Below, one piece after another: positions 15,649 through 25,108 of a DNA stretch of 64,000 nucleotides (positions are counted from its first letter, which is position 1; every line of letters starts with the position of its first letter). Under the pieces are notes generated by a model, which did no database searches, was not told where the DNA came from, and worked only from the letters and a program-made list of their open reading frames with translations. The translations under genes were made by a program, and so were the position numbers. Origin of the DNA: an uncultured Rhizobiaceae group bacterium (GTDB lineage Bacteria > Pseudomonadota > Alphaproteobacteria > Rhizobiales > Rhizobiaceae); contig CANMVS010000003.1 of NCBI GenBank assembly GCA_947501445.1, positions 475,740 through 539,739 on the forward strand. The letters are read 5' to 3'.

Positions 15649-16968
15649 ATGGGTGGTGATATTGCTCTGTGGATGCTGGCGCTGCTTGTCAGTCTCATTC
15701 TTCTCGGCGTGCATATTGCCGTAGCCTTTGCCATCTGCAGTGCGCTTGGCGTGTGGCTGATGCTGGGCAGCATGGAGGCCGCGCTGGCCATTTTGGGCAA
15801 TACGGCATTTGAGGCGGTTCGAAAGGATGTTTTCGCGGTCATACCGCTCTTTGTGCTTATGGGTGATTTCATCGCCCGCTCCGGGGCGGCGGCGGATTTA
15901 TACCGCATATGCGACAGGGGTTTGCGGCGATTGCCTGGCCGTCTTGCCATTGCAACGATTGCAGGCAATACGGTTTTTGCGGCTGTAACAGGTGTTTCAA
16001 TTGCGGCGGCGGCAGCCTTTTCACGCATCGCCTATCCGGAAATGCGAAAAATCGGATACAAGCAGACTTTTGCTTTGGGGGCTGTTGCCGGTTCCGCCTG
16101 CCTTGGCATGCTGATCCCGCCATCGGTGCTGCTGATTGTCTGGGCCATTCTTACCGAAATGAGTGTTGGCGCGCTGTTTGTTGCAGGCATCATTCCAGGT
16201 ATCCTGCTGGCGCTGCTGTTTTCCACCTATGTGGTGGTCGCTGCCATCCGAAACCCATCAATTGCGCCACCATTTGATGATGATCTTGTGGAGATGACAC
16301 CCGCCGAAATTCGTTCAGAGCTTATCGGCGGGTTTGGTATATTGTTTTTGATCCTGCTGGTGATTGGTGGCATCTGGTTCGGCTTTTTTACACCCACGGA
16401 AGCTGCCGGTTTTGGTGCTATTGGCGCTTTGTTGATCGGCGTTGCCAAGGGGATGCGGTTCAAGGCCATAACGGAAGCCCTGTTTCAGGCGGGCAAGACC
16501 ACCGCGCCCATCATGTTGTTGCTGATCACCGCGCAGATGTACTCCCGTCTGCTCGCCATTGGCGGCACGGTCAACTATATCAAATCGCTGTTTTTGACCA
16601 TCGGCGTGGATCCATTGCTGGTCATCGCTCTGATGGTTGTGATTTGGATCCTGCTTGGCATGCTGATTGATTCCGTATCAATCATCCTGTTGACCGTTCC
16701 GATCTTCTCGCCCATCGCCATGGCGATGGGCTATGACCCGCTATCCTTTGCCATCTTCGGCATCCTGATCATTGAAGCAGGCCTGCTGACGCCGCCCTTT
16801 GGGCTGTTGGTCTATACGGTCAAGGGGTCGGTGCCCGATCCGACCGTCACCTTGTCCAAAATATTTATCGGCTCATTTCCCTATTTTTTGCTCATTCTTG
16901 TTGCCGCCTTCATTGTTTTGCTGGTGCCATGGTTGGCGACCGCGCTGCCGGCGTTCATGTTGCGATAG
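15649..16968 (+). CDS. dctM: TRAP transporter large permease DctM
   Basis: A 439-residue, roughly 12-segment membrane protein of the DctM family. Visible motifs are 'HIAVAFAICSALGVWLML', 'FVLMGDFIARSGAA', 'GSACLGMLIPPSVLLIVWA', 'PTEAAGFGAIGAL' and 'LLGMLIDSVSIILLTVPIF'. Length is normal. With DctP and DctQ it completes a TRAP importer. The gene ends 24 bp before the convergent TIGR03084 gene with no obvious terminator between. Confidence 0.92.
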   Translation: MGGDIALWMLALLVSLILLGVHIAVAFAICSALGVWLMLGSMEAALAILGNTAFEAVRKDVFAVIPLFVLMGDFIARSGAAADLYRICDRGLRRLPGRLAIATIAGNTVFAAVTGVSIAAAAAFSRIAYPEMRKIGYKQTFALGAVAGSACLGMLIPPSVLLIVWAILTEMSVGALFVAGIIPGILLALLFSTYVVVAAIRNPSIAPPFDDDLVEMTPAEIRSELIGGFGILFLILLVIGGIWFGFFTPTEAAGFGAIGALLIGVAKGMRFKAITEALFQAGKTTAPIMLLLITAQMYSRLLAIGGTVNYIKSLFLTIGVDPLLVIALMVVIWILLGMLIDSVSIILLTVPIFSPIAMAMGYDPLSFAIFGILIIEAGLLTPPFGLLVYTVKGSVPDPTVTLSKIFIGSFPYFLLILVAAFIVLLVPWLATALPAFMLR

Positions 16969-16991
16969 GAATGGCATGCCGGGAAAACGAT

Positions 16992-17783
16992 TTATCCGCT
17001 GAGGTGGCGTGAGCCAGGTGCTGGCGGTGTTTCTGCAGGTCCTGCAAAACATTGGGCGTTGGCCATCCATTCACTGGCAACAGGACCTGTGATTTTCAGG
17101 TTCGTATCACCGATGCTGCGCGTCTGTGTAACCACTTGCGCAAATTCCACAGCCGAACCCTCAATACATTCGCTTTGTGAGGGCTCGCTAATTTCCCACT
17201 GTACACCGGACGGTGCGATCAGCTTCAGTTCGGGTATCGGCTCGGTTGCTTCCTTGCCGCGCACCTTGAACGACCAGCCATAGGTATTGACGCCCAATAC
17301 AACGATATTTCGGATACGATCGTCTTCTGTACGCCTGATACCCAATAGATCAAAAACCTCATGACCGTGTGCCCAGGTTTCCATTTGCCGTGCTGTCATG
17401 GACGAACGGACAGACATGTCAGGACCCGCCCATTTTACCCGCTGCTTTGGATCAAGTTTGCTCCAGCGTGCACCCATGTCTTGATAGAGCGCTCGCCAAT
17501 TTGTCACAAGATCAAACCCGCGTTCAACAATGGCCTCGTTTTCCACGGGACGCAGACCGGTTCCTGATATGCTTGCCATCATCTTCGCCATCATGGCCTG
17601 GAACGCATCCTGATCCGTCAGCGACAGATCTGCCGCTTTGTTCCAAAAATGCAAATGGACCAGAACATCATTGATCGTCCAACCCTTGAATTGTGTCGCG
17701 CGGTCAAAGTCCTGGCGCGGCAGATCAACAAGAATTGCCGCCAGCGCCTCACTCTCATCCAGAAAATCCTGCGCCTGTTCCAT
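16992..17783 (-). CDS. TIGR03084 family metal-binding protein (MDMPI/DinB-like N-terminal fold)
   Basis: A 263-residue protein with an N-terminal four-helix DinB/maleylpyruvate-isomerase domain: 'GWTINDVLVHLHFWNKAADLS' and 'QMETWAHGHEVFDLLGI', whose histidines are the likely metal ligands. A C-terminal sterol-carrier-like part follows. The family is found beside acyl-CoA carboxylase or terpene-utilisation genes, but its reaction is not established. It is last in the atuA-carboxylase operon, 36 bp after the biotin carboxylase gene. Confidence 0.75.
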   Translation of the reverse strand: MEQAQDFLDESEALAAILVDLPRQDFDRATQFKGWTINDVLVHLHFWNKAADLSLTDQDAFQAMMAKMMASISGTGLRPVENEAIVERGFDLVTNWRALYQDMGARWSKLDPKQRVKWAGPDMSVRSSMTARQMETWAHGHEVFDLLGIRRTEDDRIRNIVVLGVNTYGWSFKVRGKEATEPIPELKLIAPSGVQWEISEPSQSECIEGSAVEFAQVVTQTRSIGDTNLKITGPVASEWMANAQCFAGPAETPPAPGSRHLSG

Positions 17784-17819
17784 ATTACATCTCCAAAAGA
17801 CTGATCGTTGCTCCGGTGG

Positions 17820-19811
17820 CTACGTGACTGCAGCCGTGGGTTCCTCAATTTCAACAATCACATCACCTGCTGCGATCTGACTGTCCAGACGCACGCCCAC
17901 CGATTTGATCACACCATCGACATGTGCGGTGATCTGGTGCTGCATTTTCATGGCTTCCAGCACAGCCAGAACATCGCCTTTGGCAACTGTCTGCCCCTCA
18001 ACGGCGACCAGATCAATAATCAGTCCGGGCATGGGCGCCAATATCTGGCCGCCACCGCTGGCTGTCTTGTCGTCCTGTCCTGGCTGCACACGGTGAAAGA
18101 CATAACGCCATTGGCCTATTGCCAGGCCAAGATCACCCCGGTTGTTGACGAGGCCGGTGGCGAACACAGTGCGCCCGTCAATCCGGCAGGACACGGCAGC
18201 ATCCTCTTCGGCGTCAACAGATATTGATATGGTGTCGTCTTTGGTTTTGATGGTCCACATAGACCCCATGCATCGCACGACGAGGTTAAATGTTTCGCTG
18301 TTGCTCGTCAGTTGCAATGGAACCGGCGGTAACGCCGAACTGGACCAGCCGAGCTGCGTTCTGGAAACATATCCGGCTCTTGCGAAAGCATCATTTTGTT
18401 CCTTTCGCAAAAATAATACGGCAGCCAGCGCCGCATCTGCGGCCGAGGGAACAGGTAGTTCTATGCCACTGGCAAAGGTTTCTTCGATGAATGCTGTGGT
18501 GGCCTCGCCTTTAACAAATGTGTCCGTTTCCAGCGCCTCTATAAGGAAGGTGGCATTGCTGGTTGGCCCAAACAGTACCGAGGCACGCAGGGCCTTGGTC
18601 AAGCGGTTGTGGGCGACCTGTCGGTCGGGGCCCCAGGCGATAATCTTCGCCAGCATCGGGTCGTAATAGGGTGAAACTTCCATCCCGGTACAAATGCCAT
18701 CATCTACCCGCACCCCTTTTGCGATGGCGGGTCGCCACAGGTCAATCACCCCTGTCACCGGAAGGAAATCCTGCGCCGGGTCTTCGGCGTACAGCCGCAC
18801 CTCCATGGCATGACCATCCAGCCTGACGTCCTCCTGTTTGAGGGGTAATGGGTTGCCCTGCGCAACGGATAACTGCAAGGCGACCAGATCAAGCCCGGTG
18901 ACCATTTCTGTAACCGGATGCTCGACCTGCAATCGTGTGTTCATTTCAAGAAAGTAGAAATTCCCCGAAGCATCAAGCAGGAACTCAACGGTTCCTGCGC
19001 CGCAATAGTCCACGGCTTTTGCCGCGGCGATGGCTGCCGAACCCATCTGCGCCCGAAGGTGCGGTGTCATCACCGGGCAGGGGGATTCCTCAATAACCTT
19101 TTGATGTCGGCGTTGAACCGAGCAATCCCGCTCGCCAAGGTGAATGTAATTGCCCTGGCTATCGGCAAAAATCTGTATCTCGACATGGCGGGGCCTTTGA
19201 ATAGCCTTTTCAAGTATCAATGTACCCGATCCAAAAGCACTGATCGCCTCTGAGCGCGCCAGCGACAGTGCATTTTCCAGATCTTCGCATTTGTCCACCA
19301 GCCGCATGCCACGACCGCCACCGCCGGCTGCCGCCTTGACCATGAGCGGGTAGCCGATGGTTTCTGCGGCCTTGATCAGAACAGCGTCGCTTTGGTCCGC
19401 TTCCTGATAACCAGGCACACAGGGCACGCCCGCGGCAATCATCAGCCGTTTGGCTTCCGCCTTGTTGCCCATCAGGTAAATGGCTCTGGCGCTGGGACCG
19501 ACAAAGACCAGACCTGCATCGTTTACGGCTTCGGCGAACCCGTCATTCTCCGACAAAAAACCGTAGCCTGGATGGACTGCGGTGGCACCGGTCTTTTTTG
19601 CCGCTTTGAGGATCCTTTGCGGATCCAGATAGCTTTGTCCAACAGGTCCCGGGCCAATCAGCACCGCCTCATCAGCCATCAGGACATGTGGTGCATTGCT
19701 GTCAGCCTGTGAATAAACCGCGATGGTACGCAGCCCAAGGTCACGTGCCGTGCGCAGTATCCGGCAGGCGATTTCGCCACGATTGGCGACAAGAAGGGAA
19801 TTAAATGCCAA
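17820..19811 (-). CDS. Biotin carboxylase / biotin carrier alpha subunit of an acyl-CoA carboxylase
   Basis: A 663-residue alpha subunit: biotin carboxylase domain (SLLVANRGEIACRILRTA; ATP-grasp 'KAAAGGGGRGMRLV'; 'FLEMNTRLQVEHPVTE') and a C-terminal biotinyl domain with EAMKMQH (Lys about 622). It belongs to the MccA/LiuD/AtuF/PccA class. The start is taken as TTG 19811 (then AFNSLLVANRG), with GAGG 9 bases upstream and 4 bases after the previous stop. The longer frame to 19901 would overlap the enoyl-CoA hydratase gene by 86 bp and add a non-family N-terminus. Substrate specificity is not decided by this subunit. Confidence 0.92.
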   Translation of the reverse strand: MAFNSLLVANRGEIACRILRTARDLGLRTIAVYSQADSNAPHVLMADEAVLIGPGPVGQSYLDPQRILKAAKKTGATAVHPGYGFLSENDGFAEAVNDAGLVFVGPSARAIYLMGNKAEAKRLMIAAGVPCVPGYQEADQSDAVLIKAAETIGYPLMVKAAAGGGGRGMRLVDKCEDLENALSLARSEAISAFGSGTLILEKAIQRPRHVEIQIFADSQGNYIHLGERDCSVQRRHQKVIEESPCPVMTPHLRAQMGSAAIAAAKAVDYCGAGTVEFLLDASGNFYFLEMNTRLQVEHPVTEMVTGLDLVALQLSVAQGNPLPLKQEDVRLDGHAMEVRLYAEDPAQDFLPVTGVIDLWRPAIAKGVRVDDGICTGMEVSPYYDPMLAKIIAWGPDRQVAHNRLTKALRASVLFGPTSNATFLIEALETDTFVKGEATTAFIEETFASGIELPVPSAADAALAAVLFLRKEQNDAFARAGYVSRTQLGWSSSALPPVPLQLTSNSETFNLVVRCMGSMWTIKTKDDTISISVDAEEDAAVSCRIDGRTVFATGLVNNRGDLGLAIGQWRYVFHRVQPGQDDKTASGGGQILAPMPGLIIDLVAVEGQTVAKGDVLAVLEAMKMQHQITAHVDGVIKSVGVRLDSQIAAGDVIVEIEEPTAAVT

Positions 19812-19815
19812 GCGC

Positions 19816-20622
19816 TCAGTCCTCTGCCCAATGGGGTTTGCGTTTTTCGAAAAAGCTTGCAATGCCCTCACGTCCTTCATCGGACAACATGCGTTCTGCA
19901 AAACTTTCTGCAGCCATCCGGGCCTGTTCCTCGCGATTAAGCTCAGGGATCGAAAGGATCAGTTTTTTTGTTTCCGCAACGGCACCCGGGGCGCAGCGCC
20001 TGACCTGTTTTTGTATTGTTGCAATCTGTGCATCAATGGCCGATGCACCCGACACGCAAATATCAACCAGACCCACATTAACAGCATCATCGCCCTGCAG
20101 GCTTGAGGCCAGCAACATGAGCCGTCGTCCCTGACGTTCACCGAGGCGTTTGAGCACAAATGGCGATATTTGGGCAGGCGTCAGTCCGATCATTGTTTCA
20201 GTGAGGGAAAATCGTGCATGTGCATCGGCAATAACCACATCACCGACACAGGTCAGTCCAAATCCGCCGGCCATCGCTGCACCTTCCACAGCCATGACGG
20301 TGACCTGGGGCAATGTGTTTATTTCATCAAACAACGCTGCAGCACCAAGACTGAGTTTGACAACATCATCGTGGCTGCCACCACCCTGGAATGCTGTTTT
20401 GAATGACTTCAGATCCCCGCCCGCACAAAATATGCCGCCCCGCCCCCGAAAGGTGACACCCCTGATATCGCGGCGATCACGAATTGACTTGCAAACGGCG
20501 AACAGGTCATGGACCCGCTCATTTGTCAGCGGGTTGCGAATTTCCGGCTGATTGAACCAGACATTTAGCCAGCCATTGTCCAGCTCGACGTCGAGTGATC
20601 CGGTTTCAGGAATATCCCGCAT
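19816..20622 (-). CDS. Enoyl-CoA hydratase/isomerase family protein (LiuC/AtuE-like)
   Basis: A 268-residue crotonase-fold enzyme. The oxyanion-hole motifs are 'FCAGGDLKSF' and 'VEGAAMAGGFGLTCVGDVVIA', and 'TETMIGLTPAQISPFV' carries the catalytic acidic residue region. The position between the two carboxylase subunits is that of AtuE (isohexenylglutaconyl-CoA hydratase) or LiuC (methylglutaconyl-CoA hydratase). The start at ATG 20622 has AGGAG, which overlaps the upstream stop. The frame upstream of it is antisense-like extension into the beta-subunit gene and is discarded. Confidence 0.85.
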   Translation of the reverse strand: MRDIPETGSLDVELDNGWLNVWFNQPEIRNPLTNERVHDLFAVCKSIRDRRDIRGVTFRGRGGIFCAGGDLKSFKTAFQGGGSHDDVVKLSLGAAALFDEINTLPQVTVMAVEGAAMAGGFGLTCVGDVVIADAHARFSLTETMIGLTPAQISPFVLKRLGERQGRRLMLLASSLQGDDAVNVGLVDICVSGASAIDAQIATIQKQVRRCAPGAVAETKKLILSIPELNREEQARMAAESFAERMLSDEGREGIASFFEKRKPHWAED

Positions 20623-20632
20623 GATGTCACTC

Positions 20633-22252
20633 CTACATTCTTGCCACGCCAAAGGAATTGGGTTGCAGGGTCCGGTTGCGAGCTTCAAGGCAGGTCTCCA
20701 GACAAAATCCCAGCACTTTGCGGGTGTCCCGTGGATCGATAACGCCGTGATCAAGGCATCGACCCGAGGTATAAAACGCATCCGATTGACGATCAAAATG
20801 CGTTGCTATGGTCTTGTGCTGTGCGGCGAGCGTAGCCTCATCAATGTCGATACCTTTGCGTTTGGCACCCACTTTTGCGACCATTGTCATGGTGCCGGCC
20901 GCCTGCTCACCACCCATGACACCGGTTGTTGCATTGGGCCAGGCAAAGATGAAATCAGGTTCAAAAGCCAGGCCGCTCATGCCGTAGTTTCCAGCACCAA
21001 AACTGGCACCAATATACAGCGTGATACGGGGTACCCGCGTGTTGGATACGGCCTGAATCATTTTCGACCCGTGTTTGATCATCCCGGCCTGCTCATAGGC
21101 TGTTCCAACCATATAGCCGGTTGTGTTGTTCAAAAAAACAATAGGCATATCAGCCTGATCGCACAGTTGAATGAACTGTGTTGCCTTTGTCGCTCCCGCC
21201 GGATCAATTGGACCATTGTTGCCAATCAGTCCGCAGGCGATGCCATTGATTGAAGCCTGAATGCACAGGGTTGCTGCGCCATAGCGCGGTTTGAATTCTT
21301 CAAAATCTGATCCATCGACGATCCGGCAGACGACTTCGCGCACATCATAGGGTTTGCGATAGTCTACCGGAACGATGCCAGCCAGTTCCTGCGGGTCATG
21401 CAAGGGCTCGTCAAATACACGCGCAGGCAGCGCTGGCAGCCTCTTGTTCCAGTCTATCCGGCGCACCACATCGCGTGCCAGGGCAATGCCATGGGCATCA
21501 TCATCGGCCAGATATTCCACCAGCCCTGATGTGCTGGCATGCATTTCAGAACCACCAAGTTCGCGGTCATCGGCCATTTCGCCCGTGGCGGCATGCACCA
21601 AAGCAGCACCGGCAAGCGCGGCCATGCCGTTTTTCTTCACACCGATCACATAGTCCGACAGGCCCGGCATATAAGCACCTCCTGCCGTCGACGGGCCGTG
21701 AAGGACCGCAACCGTGGGAATGCCGTCAGCCCCCAGCAGGGCAAGATTTCGAAAGACAGCCCCGGCTTTTGCCCAGCCTTCGACCTGGTATTCCATCAAA
21801 TTGGCACCCGCGCTTTCGACGAGATGGATCAGCGGCAATTTATGCCGGCGGGCCAGTTGCTGAATATTCATGGCTGTTGGCAGGCTCATTGCACCCATGG
21901 CACCGGCCTTGATGCCGCTGTCATCCACCCAGATCATGCATCGCGCACCACCAACAAATCCAACCCCGACAATAAGGGATGACCCGGGCACTGATTTTTC
22001 CGGATCGCTACTGTCGACCAGAAATCCTGCCAGTGAGTGCAATTGTAAAAACGGCATGCCGGGATCGAGCAGACGCGCCAGTCTTTCGCGCGGCGTAATT
22101 TGCCCGCGTTCCTCAAATCGTCCGCGCCGTTTTTCCGAAAGCGTGGCAGCGCGTGCCTCCAGGGTCCGCAAACGCTCGATCAGCGCCAGCATATCGCTAC
22201 GATTGTCCTCATAGAGCTTCGATCCACTGTCTATCCGGCTGACAAATCCCAT
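20633..22252 (-). CDS. Acyl-CoA carboxylase carboxyltransferase beta subunit (LiuB/AtuC-like)
   Basis: A 539-residue carboxyltransferase of the MccB/LiuB/AtuC type. The N-lobe has 'RGQITPRERLARLLDPG' and 'GGARCMIWVDDSGIKAGAMG'. The C-lobe has 'FLNNTTGYMVGTAYEQAGMIKHGSKM' and 'GASFGAGNYGMSGLAFEPDFIFAWP'. The oxyanion-hole glycines are in place. It transfers CO2 from biotin to the gamma carbon of a branched enoyl-CoA. Its ATG overlaps the stop of the AtuA-like gene by one base, and it is followed by the hydratase. Confidence 0.92.
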   Translation of the reverse strand: MGFVSRIDSGSKLYEDNRSDMLALIERLRTLEARAATLSEKRRGRFEERGQITPRERLARLLDPGMPFLQLHSLAGFLVDSSDPEKSVPGSSLIVGVGFVGGARCMIWVDDSGIKAGAMGAMSLPTAMNIQQLARRHKLPLIHLVESAGANLMEYQVEGWAKAGAVFRNLALLGADGIPTVAVLHGPSTAGGAYMPGLSDYVIGVKKNGMAALAGAALVHAATGEMADDRELGGSEMHASTSGLVEYLADDDAHGIALARDVVRRIDWNKRLPALPARVFDEPLHDPQELAGIVPVDYRKPYDVREVVCRIVDGSDFEEFKPRYGAATLCIQASINGIACGLIGNNGPIDPAGATKATQFIQLCDQADMPIVFLNNTTGYMVGTAYEQAGMIKHGSKMIQAVSNTRVPRITLYIGASFGAGNYGMSGLAFEPDFIFAWPNATTGVMGGEQAAGTMTMVAKVGAKRKGIDIDEATLAAQHKTIATHFDRQSDAFYTSGRCLDHGVIDPRDTRKVLGFCLETCLEARNRTLQPNSFGVARM

Positions 22253-24039
22253 CAGGCTGACCCTCCTTGCGCTTTATCAATCAGCGCTTGCGGTACCGTA
22301 ACCGGCAAGGCAATCAATTTTTGAGCAAATGATTTTCCCTGCGCGTCATTCAGCAGACTGGCAACACCGCCACCGCCCAATACATCATGCAACACGATGT
22401 TGATGGCATGAAGTCCCGGCAGGTAAAATCGCTCTACAGAACCCTTCAGGCCGGGTGCAAATATCTGTCTGATTGTTGCTTCATCCAATGCCTGCCATAT
22501 CCACGGCAGCAGGGCCTCGTGCCGGGCAATCACACCTATATTGGCATCATTGCCCTTGTCGCCCGAGCGCGCCCAGGCAATATCCTCCAGCCTGCATGTT
22601 ACACATGGACCGGTATTGGAAGATCTGTCGGGTGGTTGAAGGGGCTGGGGCAATGGGTCAGTTGCAATTGCCGCAGTCTGTGCGCGATAACCAATGTCTT
22701 TCCCATTGATGCTGATGCTTTGCTGGACGTCGGCGGCATCAATCAGAAATGAAAACAGGCGCACAACAGGTGAGGGGCGCGGTCGACCACCGCCGGTGAA
22801 GAAATGCAGGCCTGGCGGTGTTGCCAGGGCGGCGCCGATCACTTCCTTTAAATAAAGCCCGACCGCCCTGGCATCGCTGTGCCGCACCGCGGCCTTGATG
22901 GTGATTTCCTCATCGGTTTTGCCGGGTGGTACACCACCAAAAGTCTCGATACAGACCTCGTCGAAACCGGGCGCGCCCATCGCGCTAAGCCGCCCTGAAG
23001 CGCGCCGCAGCCCGGCTTCGACAAAGGTCCGCGCCTTCTTGCGCGCATCCCGTCCATTGAAATGCAACACATGTCCGGCACGAAACCCATCCATAAATGT
23101 GGCTGATACTTTTAACTGCCCACTTGGTGCTCTTCCGCGCGCACCGGTAACCAGCACCCGATCCACTTGTTCCTGACGCGCCGTGACATGAGAGAAATCA
23201 CATATGACATCAGGCAACCTATACGCCTTGGGATCGCCAATCTCGTAAAGCAATTGCTCACCGACAGATGCAGGCGAAACAATGCCGGTTGTATTTGTCG
23301 GTTTGGTGATGACAAATCGGCCATCCTGCGAAATCTCCGCAATCGGATAACCGATATCAGCCAGGTCGCCGGACATCTCCCAATCGGTAAAATTACCGCC
23401 CGTTGACTGTGGTCCGCACTCCAGCAGGTGGCCTGCCAAGGACCCGGCTGCAAGCAAATCATAGTCGCCAGAGACCCATTTGAAATGATGAATGCAGGCT
23501 GCAAGTGCCAGGGCAGAATCTGCGCAGCGACCTGTTATGACGATGTCCGCACCGGCGTCCAGCGCAGCAGCGATGGGCAAAGCCCCAAGATAGGCGTTGA
23601 TGGAGGCAATTTTATCCGCGTCCGGAAAGGTGGTGCCACTATACATCTCGCGCATGCCGCCAAAGGCATCAACCCGGTCAAGAAGGCCATCGCCTTCCAC
23701 GACTGCAACGCTCAGTGAAATGCCCGCTTTGTCCAGAACCTGCTGCAGCGCTTTTGCACAGGCGCGCGGATTGACACCGCCCGCATTGGAAAGGACCCGT
23801 ATGCCCTTTTCGGCAATCCGTTTGAGGTTACCCGCCATGGCATCTGTCACAAAATCTGTGGCAAATCCAAGCTCTGGGTCTTTCATTCGCGCTCGCGCCA
23901 TGATGGACATGGTTATTTCGGCCAGATAATCATAGACAATAAAATCAAGACCATCATGGCTCAGCAATTGCGCTGTTGCATGCGGTGCTTCGCCCCAAAA
24001 CCCGCTGGCGCCGCCAATGATCAATGGATTGTCAGTCAC
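22252..24039 (-). CDS. Acyclic terpene utilisation AtuA-like protein (DUF1446)
   Basis: A 595-residue protein of the AtuA/DUF1446 family: 'IIGGASGFWGEAPHATAQLL', 'DYLAEITMSIMARARMKDP', 'NAGGVNPRACA', 'TGRCADSALALA' and, in the C-terminal AtuA-like domain, 'ARSGDKGNDANIGVIAR'. AtuA is needed for citronellol/geraniol growth in Pseudomonas but its chemistry is not firmly known. GTG 24039 is chosen because GGAGG lies five bases upstream; the start at 24057 has none. First gene of a five-gene operon, divergent from a TetR gene. Confidence 0.85.
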   Translation of the reverse strand: MTDNPLIIGGASGFWGEAPHATAQLLSHDGLDFIVYDYLAEITMSIMARARMKDPELGFATDFVTDAMAGNLKRIAEKGIRVLSNAGGVNPRACAKALQQVLDKAGISLSVAVVEGDGLLDRVDAFGGMREMYSGTTFPDADKIASINAYLGALPIAAALDAGADIVITGRCADSALALAACIHHFKWVSGDYDLLAAGSLAGHLLECGPQSTGGNFTDWEMSGDLADIGYPIAEISQDGRFVITKPTNTTGIVSPASVGEQLLYEIGDPKAYRLPDVICDFSHVTARQEQVDRVLVTGARGRAPSGQLKVSATFMDGFRAGHVLHFNGRDARKKARTFVEAGLRRASGRLSAMGAPGFDEVCIETFGGVPPGKTDEEITIKAAVRHSDARAVGLYLKEVIGAALATPPGLHFFTGGGRPRPSPVVRLFSFLIDAADVQQSISINGKDIGYRAQTAAIATDPLPQPLQPPDRSSNTGPCVTCRLEDIAWARSGDKGNDANIGVIARHEALLPWIWQALDEATIRQIFAPGLKGSVERFYLPGLHAINIVLHDVLGGGGVASLLNDAQGKSFAQKLIALPVTVPQALIDKAQGGSA

Positions 24040-24227
24040 GTTATCCTCCGGGCGCACAGTGAGCTATCGTCCTGATGACTAAATGTACTGCCTTGAGACC
24101 CATCGTCAAACAGCGGGCATTGTGCCAACAAAGCAGACCGAACATTCTGTTTTTAATATCTTGCCAGAACGACTGTCAAGGCGATATACCGATTTGTACA
24201 CCATAACGAGATGGACAATCGTGAAAC

Positions 24228-24845
24228 ATGCCGGCAGCATTACCGTCAAAAAAGGATATCAAGGCTGAGGCCATGAAGCGCCGCATATGTGCTGCTGCGG
24301 TCTCCTGTATTGATGAACTTGGTTATGCCGAAACGTCAATAAACCGCATTCAGGAACGAGCCGGTGTTTCGCGCGGTGCCCTGACCCATCATTTCCCGAC
24401 CAAACAGGCACTGGTGGCCGAGACAGCCATGCGTTTGCTTCATGCGGCTGCAAAACCGGTAAAATCTCTCAGGTCCGGTCGGCGCAGTGCCGGTGTTGAT
24501 CCCGTATATGATCTGTTGATGGCTTCCTGGACCGATGTCGCCAACACAGCGCAGGGTCGTGCCTTTGTGGAAATTCTGGTGGCCTGTCGCACAGACCGTG
24601 ATCTTTACGATGTGCTGGCAAAAGACCTGCACACCTGGAACGCTGAAAGTGTTGCGGAAATCAGTGATCTGTATGTGGGCTCAGGCGACGCGGACGATGA
24701 TGCCGCACTTTTGTGGAGCATCTGCCGTACATTCATTCGGGGATTGCTGATCCACGAAAGGTTCGTGTCTGATCCGGATCATCTGGCGCGTATGATGGAA
24801 CGTTTTGCAGGCATAATGAAAAGCCATTTGCTGGTGCGCGACTGA
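24228..24845 (+). CDS. TetR/AcrR family regulator of the carboxylase operon (probable)
   Basis: A 205-residue TetR protein. The helix-turn-helix is 'INRIQERAGVSRGALTHHF' followed by 'PTKQALVAETAMRLLH'. The TxxxHHF(P)TK form is common in regulators of CoA-ester or fatty-acid catabolism. It is divergent from the AtuA-like gene, 188 bp apart, and likely represses that operon until an acyl-CoA intermediate binds. No convincing dyad was picked out in the gap. After the gene, 24846-25108 holds nothing recognisable. Confidence 0.85.
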   Translation: MPAALPSKKDIKAEAMKRRICAAAVSCIDELGYAETSINRIQERAGVSRGALTHHFPTKQALVAETAMRLLHAAAKPVKSLRSGRRSAGVDPVYDLLMASWTDVANTAQGRAFVEILVACRTDRDLYDVLAKDLHTWNAESVAEISDLYVGSGDADDDAALLWSICRTFIRGLLIHERFVSDPDHLARMMERFAGIMKSHLLVRD

Positions 24846-25108
24846 ATATTTGTGCCATTGCTGTCCACTTCATATCAGACGACCGGGTGCCGCGTTGATG
24901 CTCCGCACGCAATGATCACTCAATCCTCACCGGAATATGTTTTGCGGTTGATCAACTGATCGAAGACAAGAAGTGAGCCGTGAATTTGAGCGGGAGGCAA
25001 ATCCTGTGGTCGTAAATCCAATTCTGCATTGATGCGGCCTGTCGCTATTACATTTTTATTTGGACCAGTGCGTCAATTTGGCCGCGCTCACCTCTAAGGA
25101 GCCAGCTC

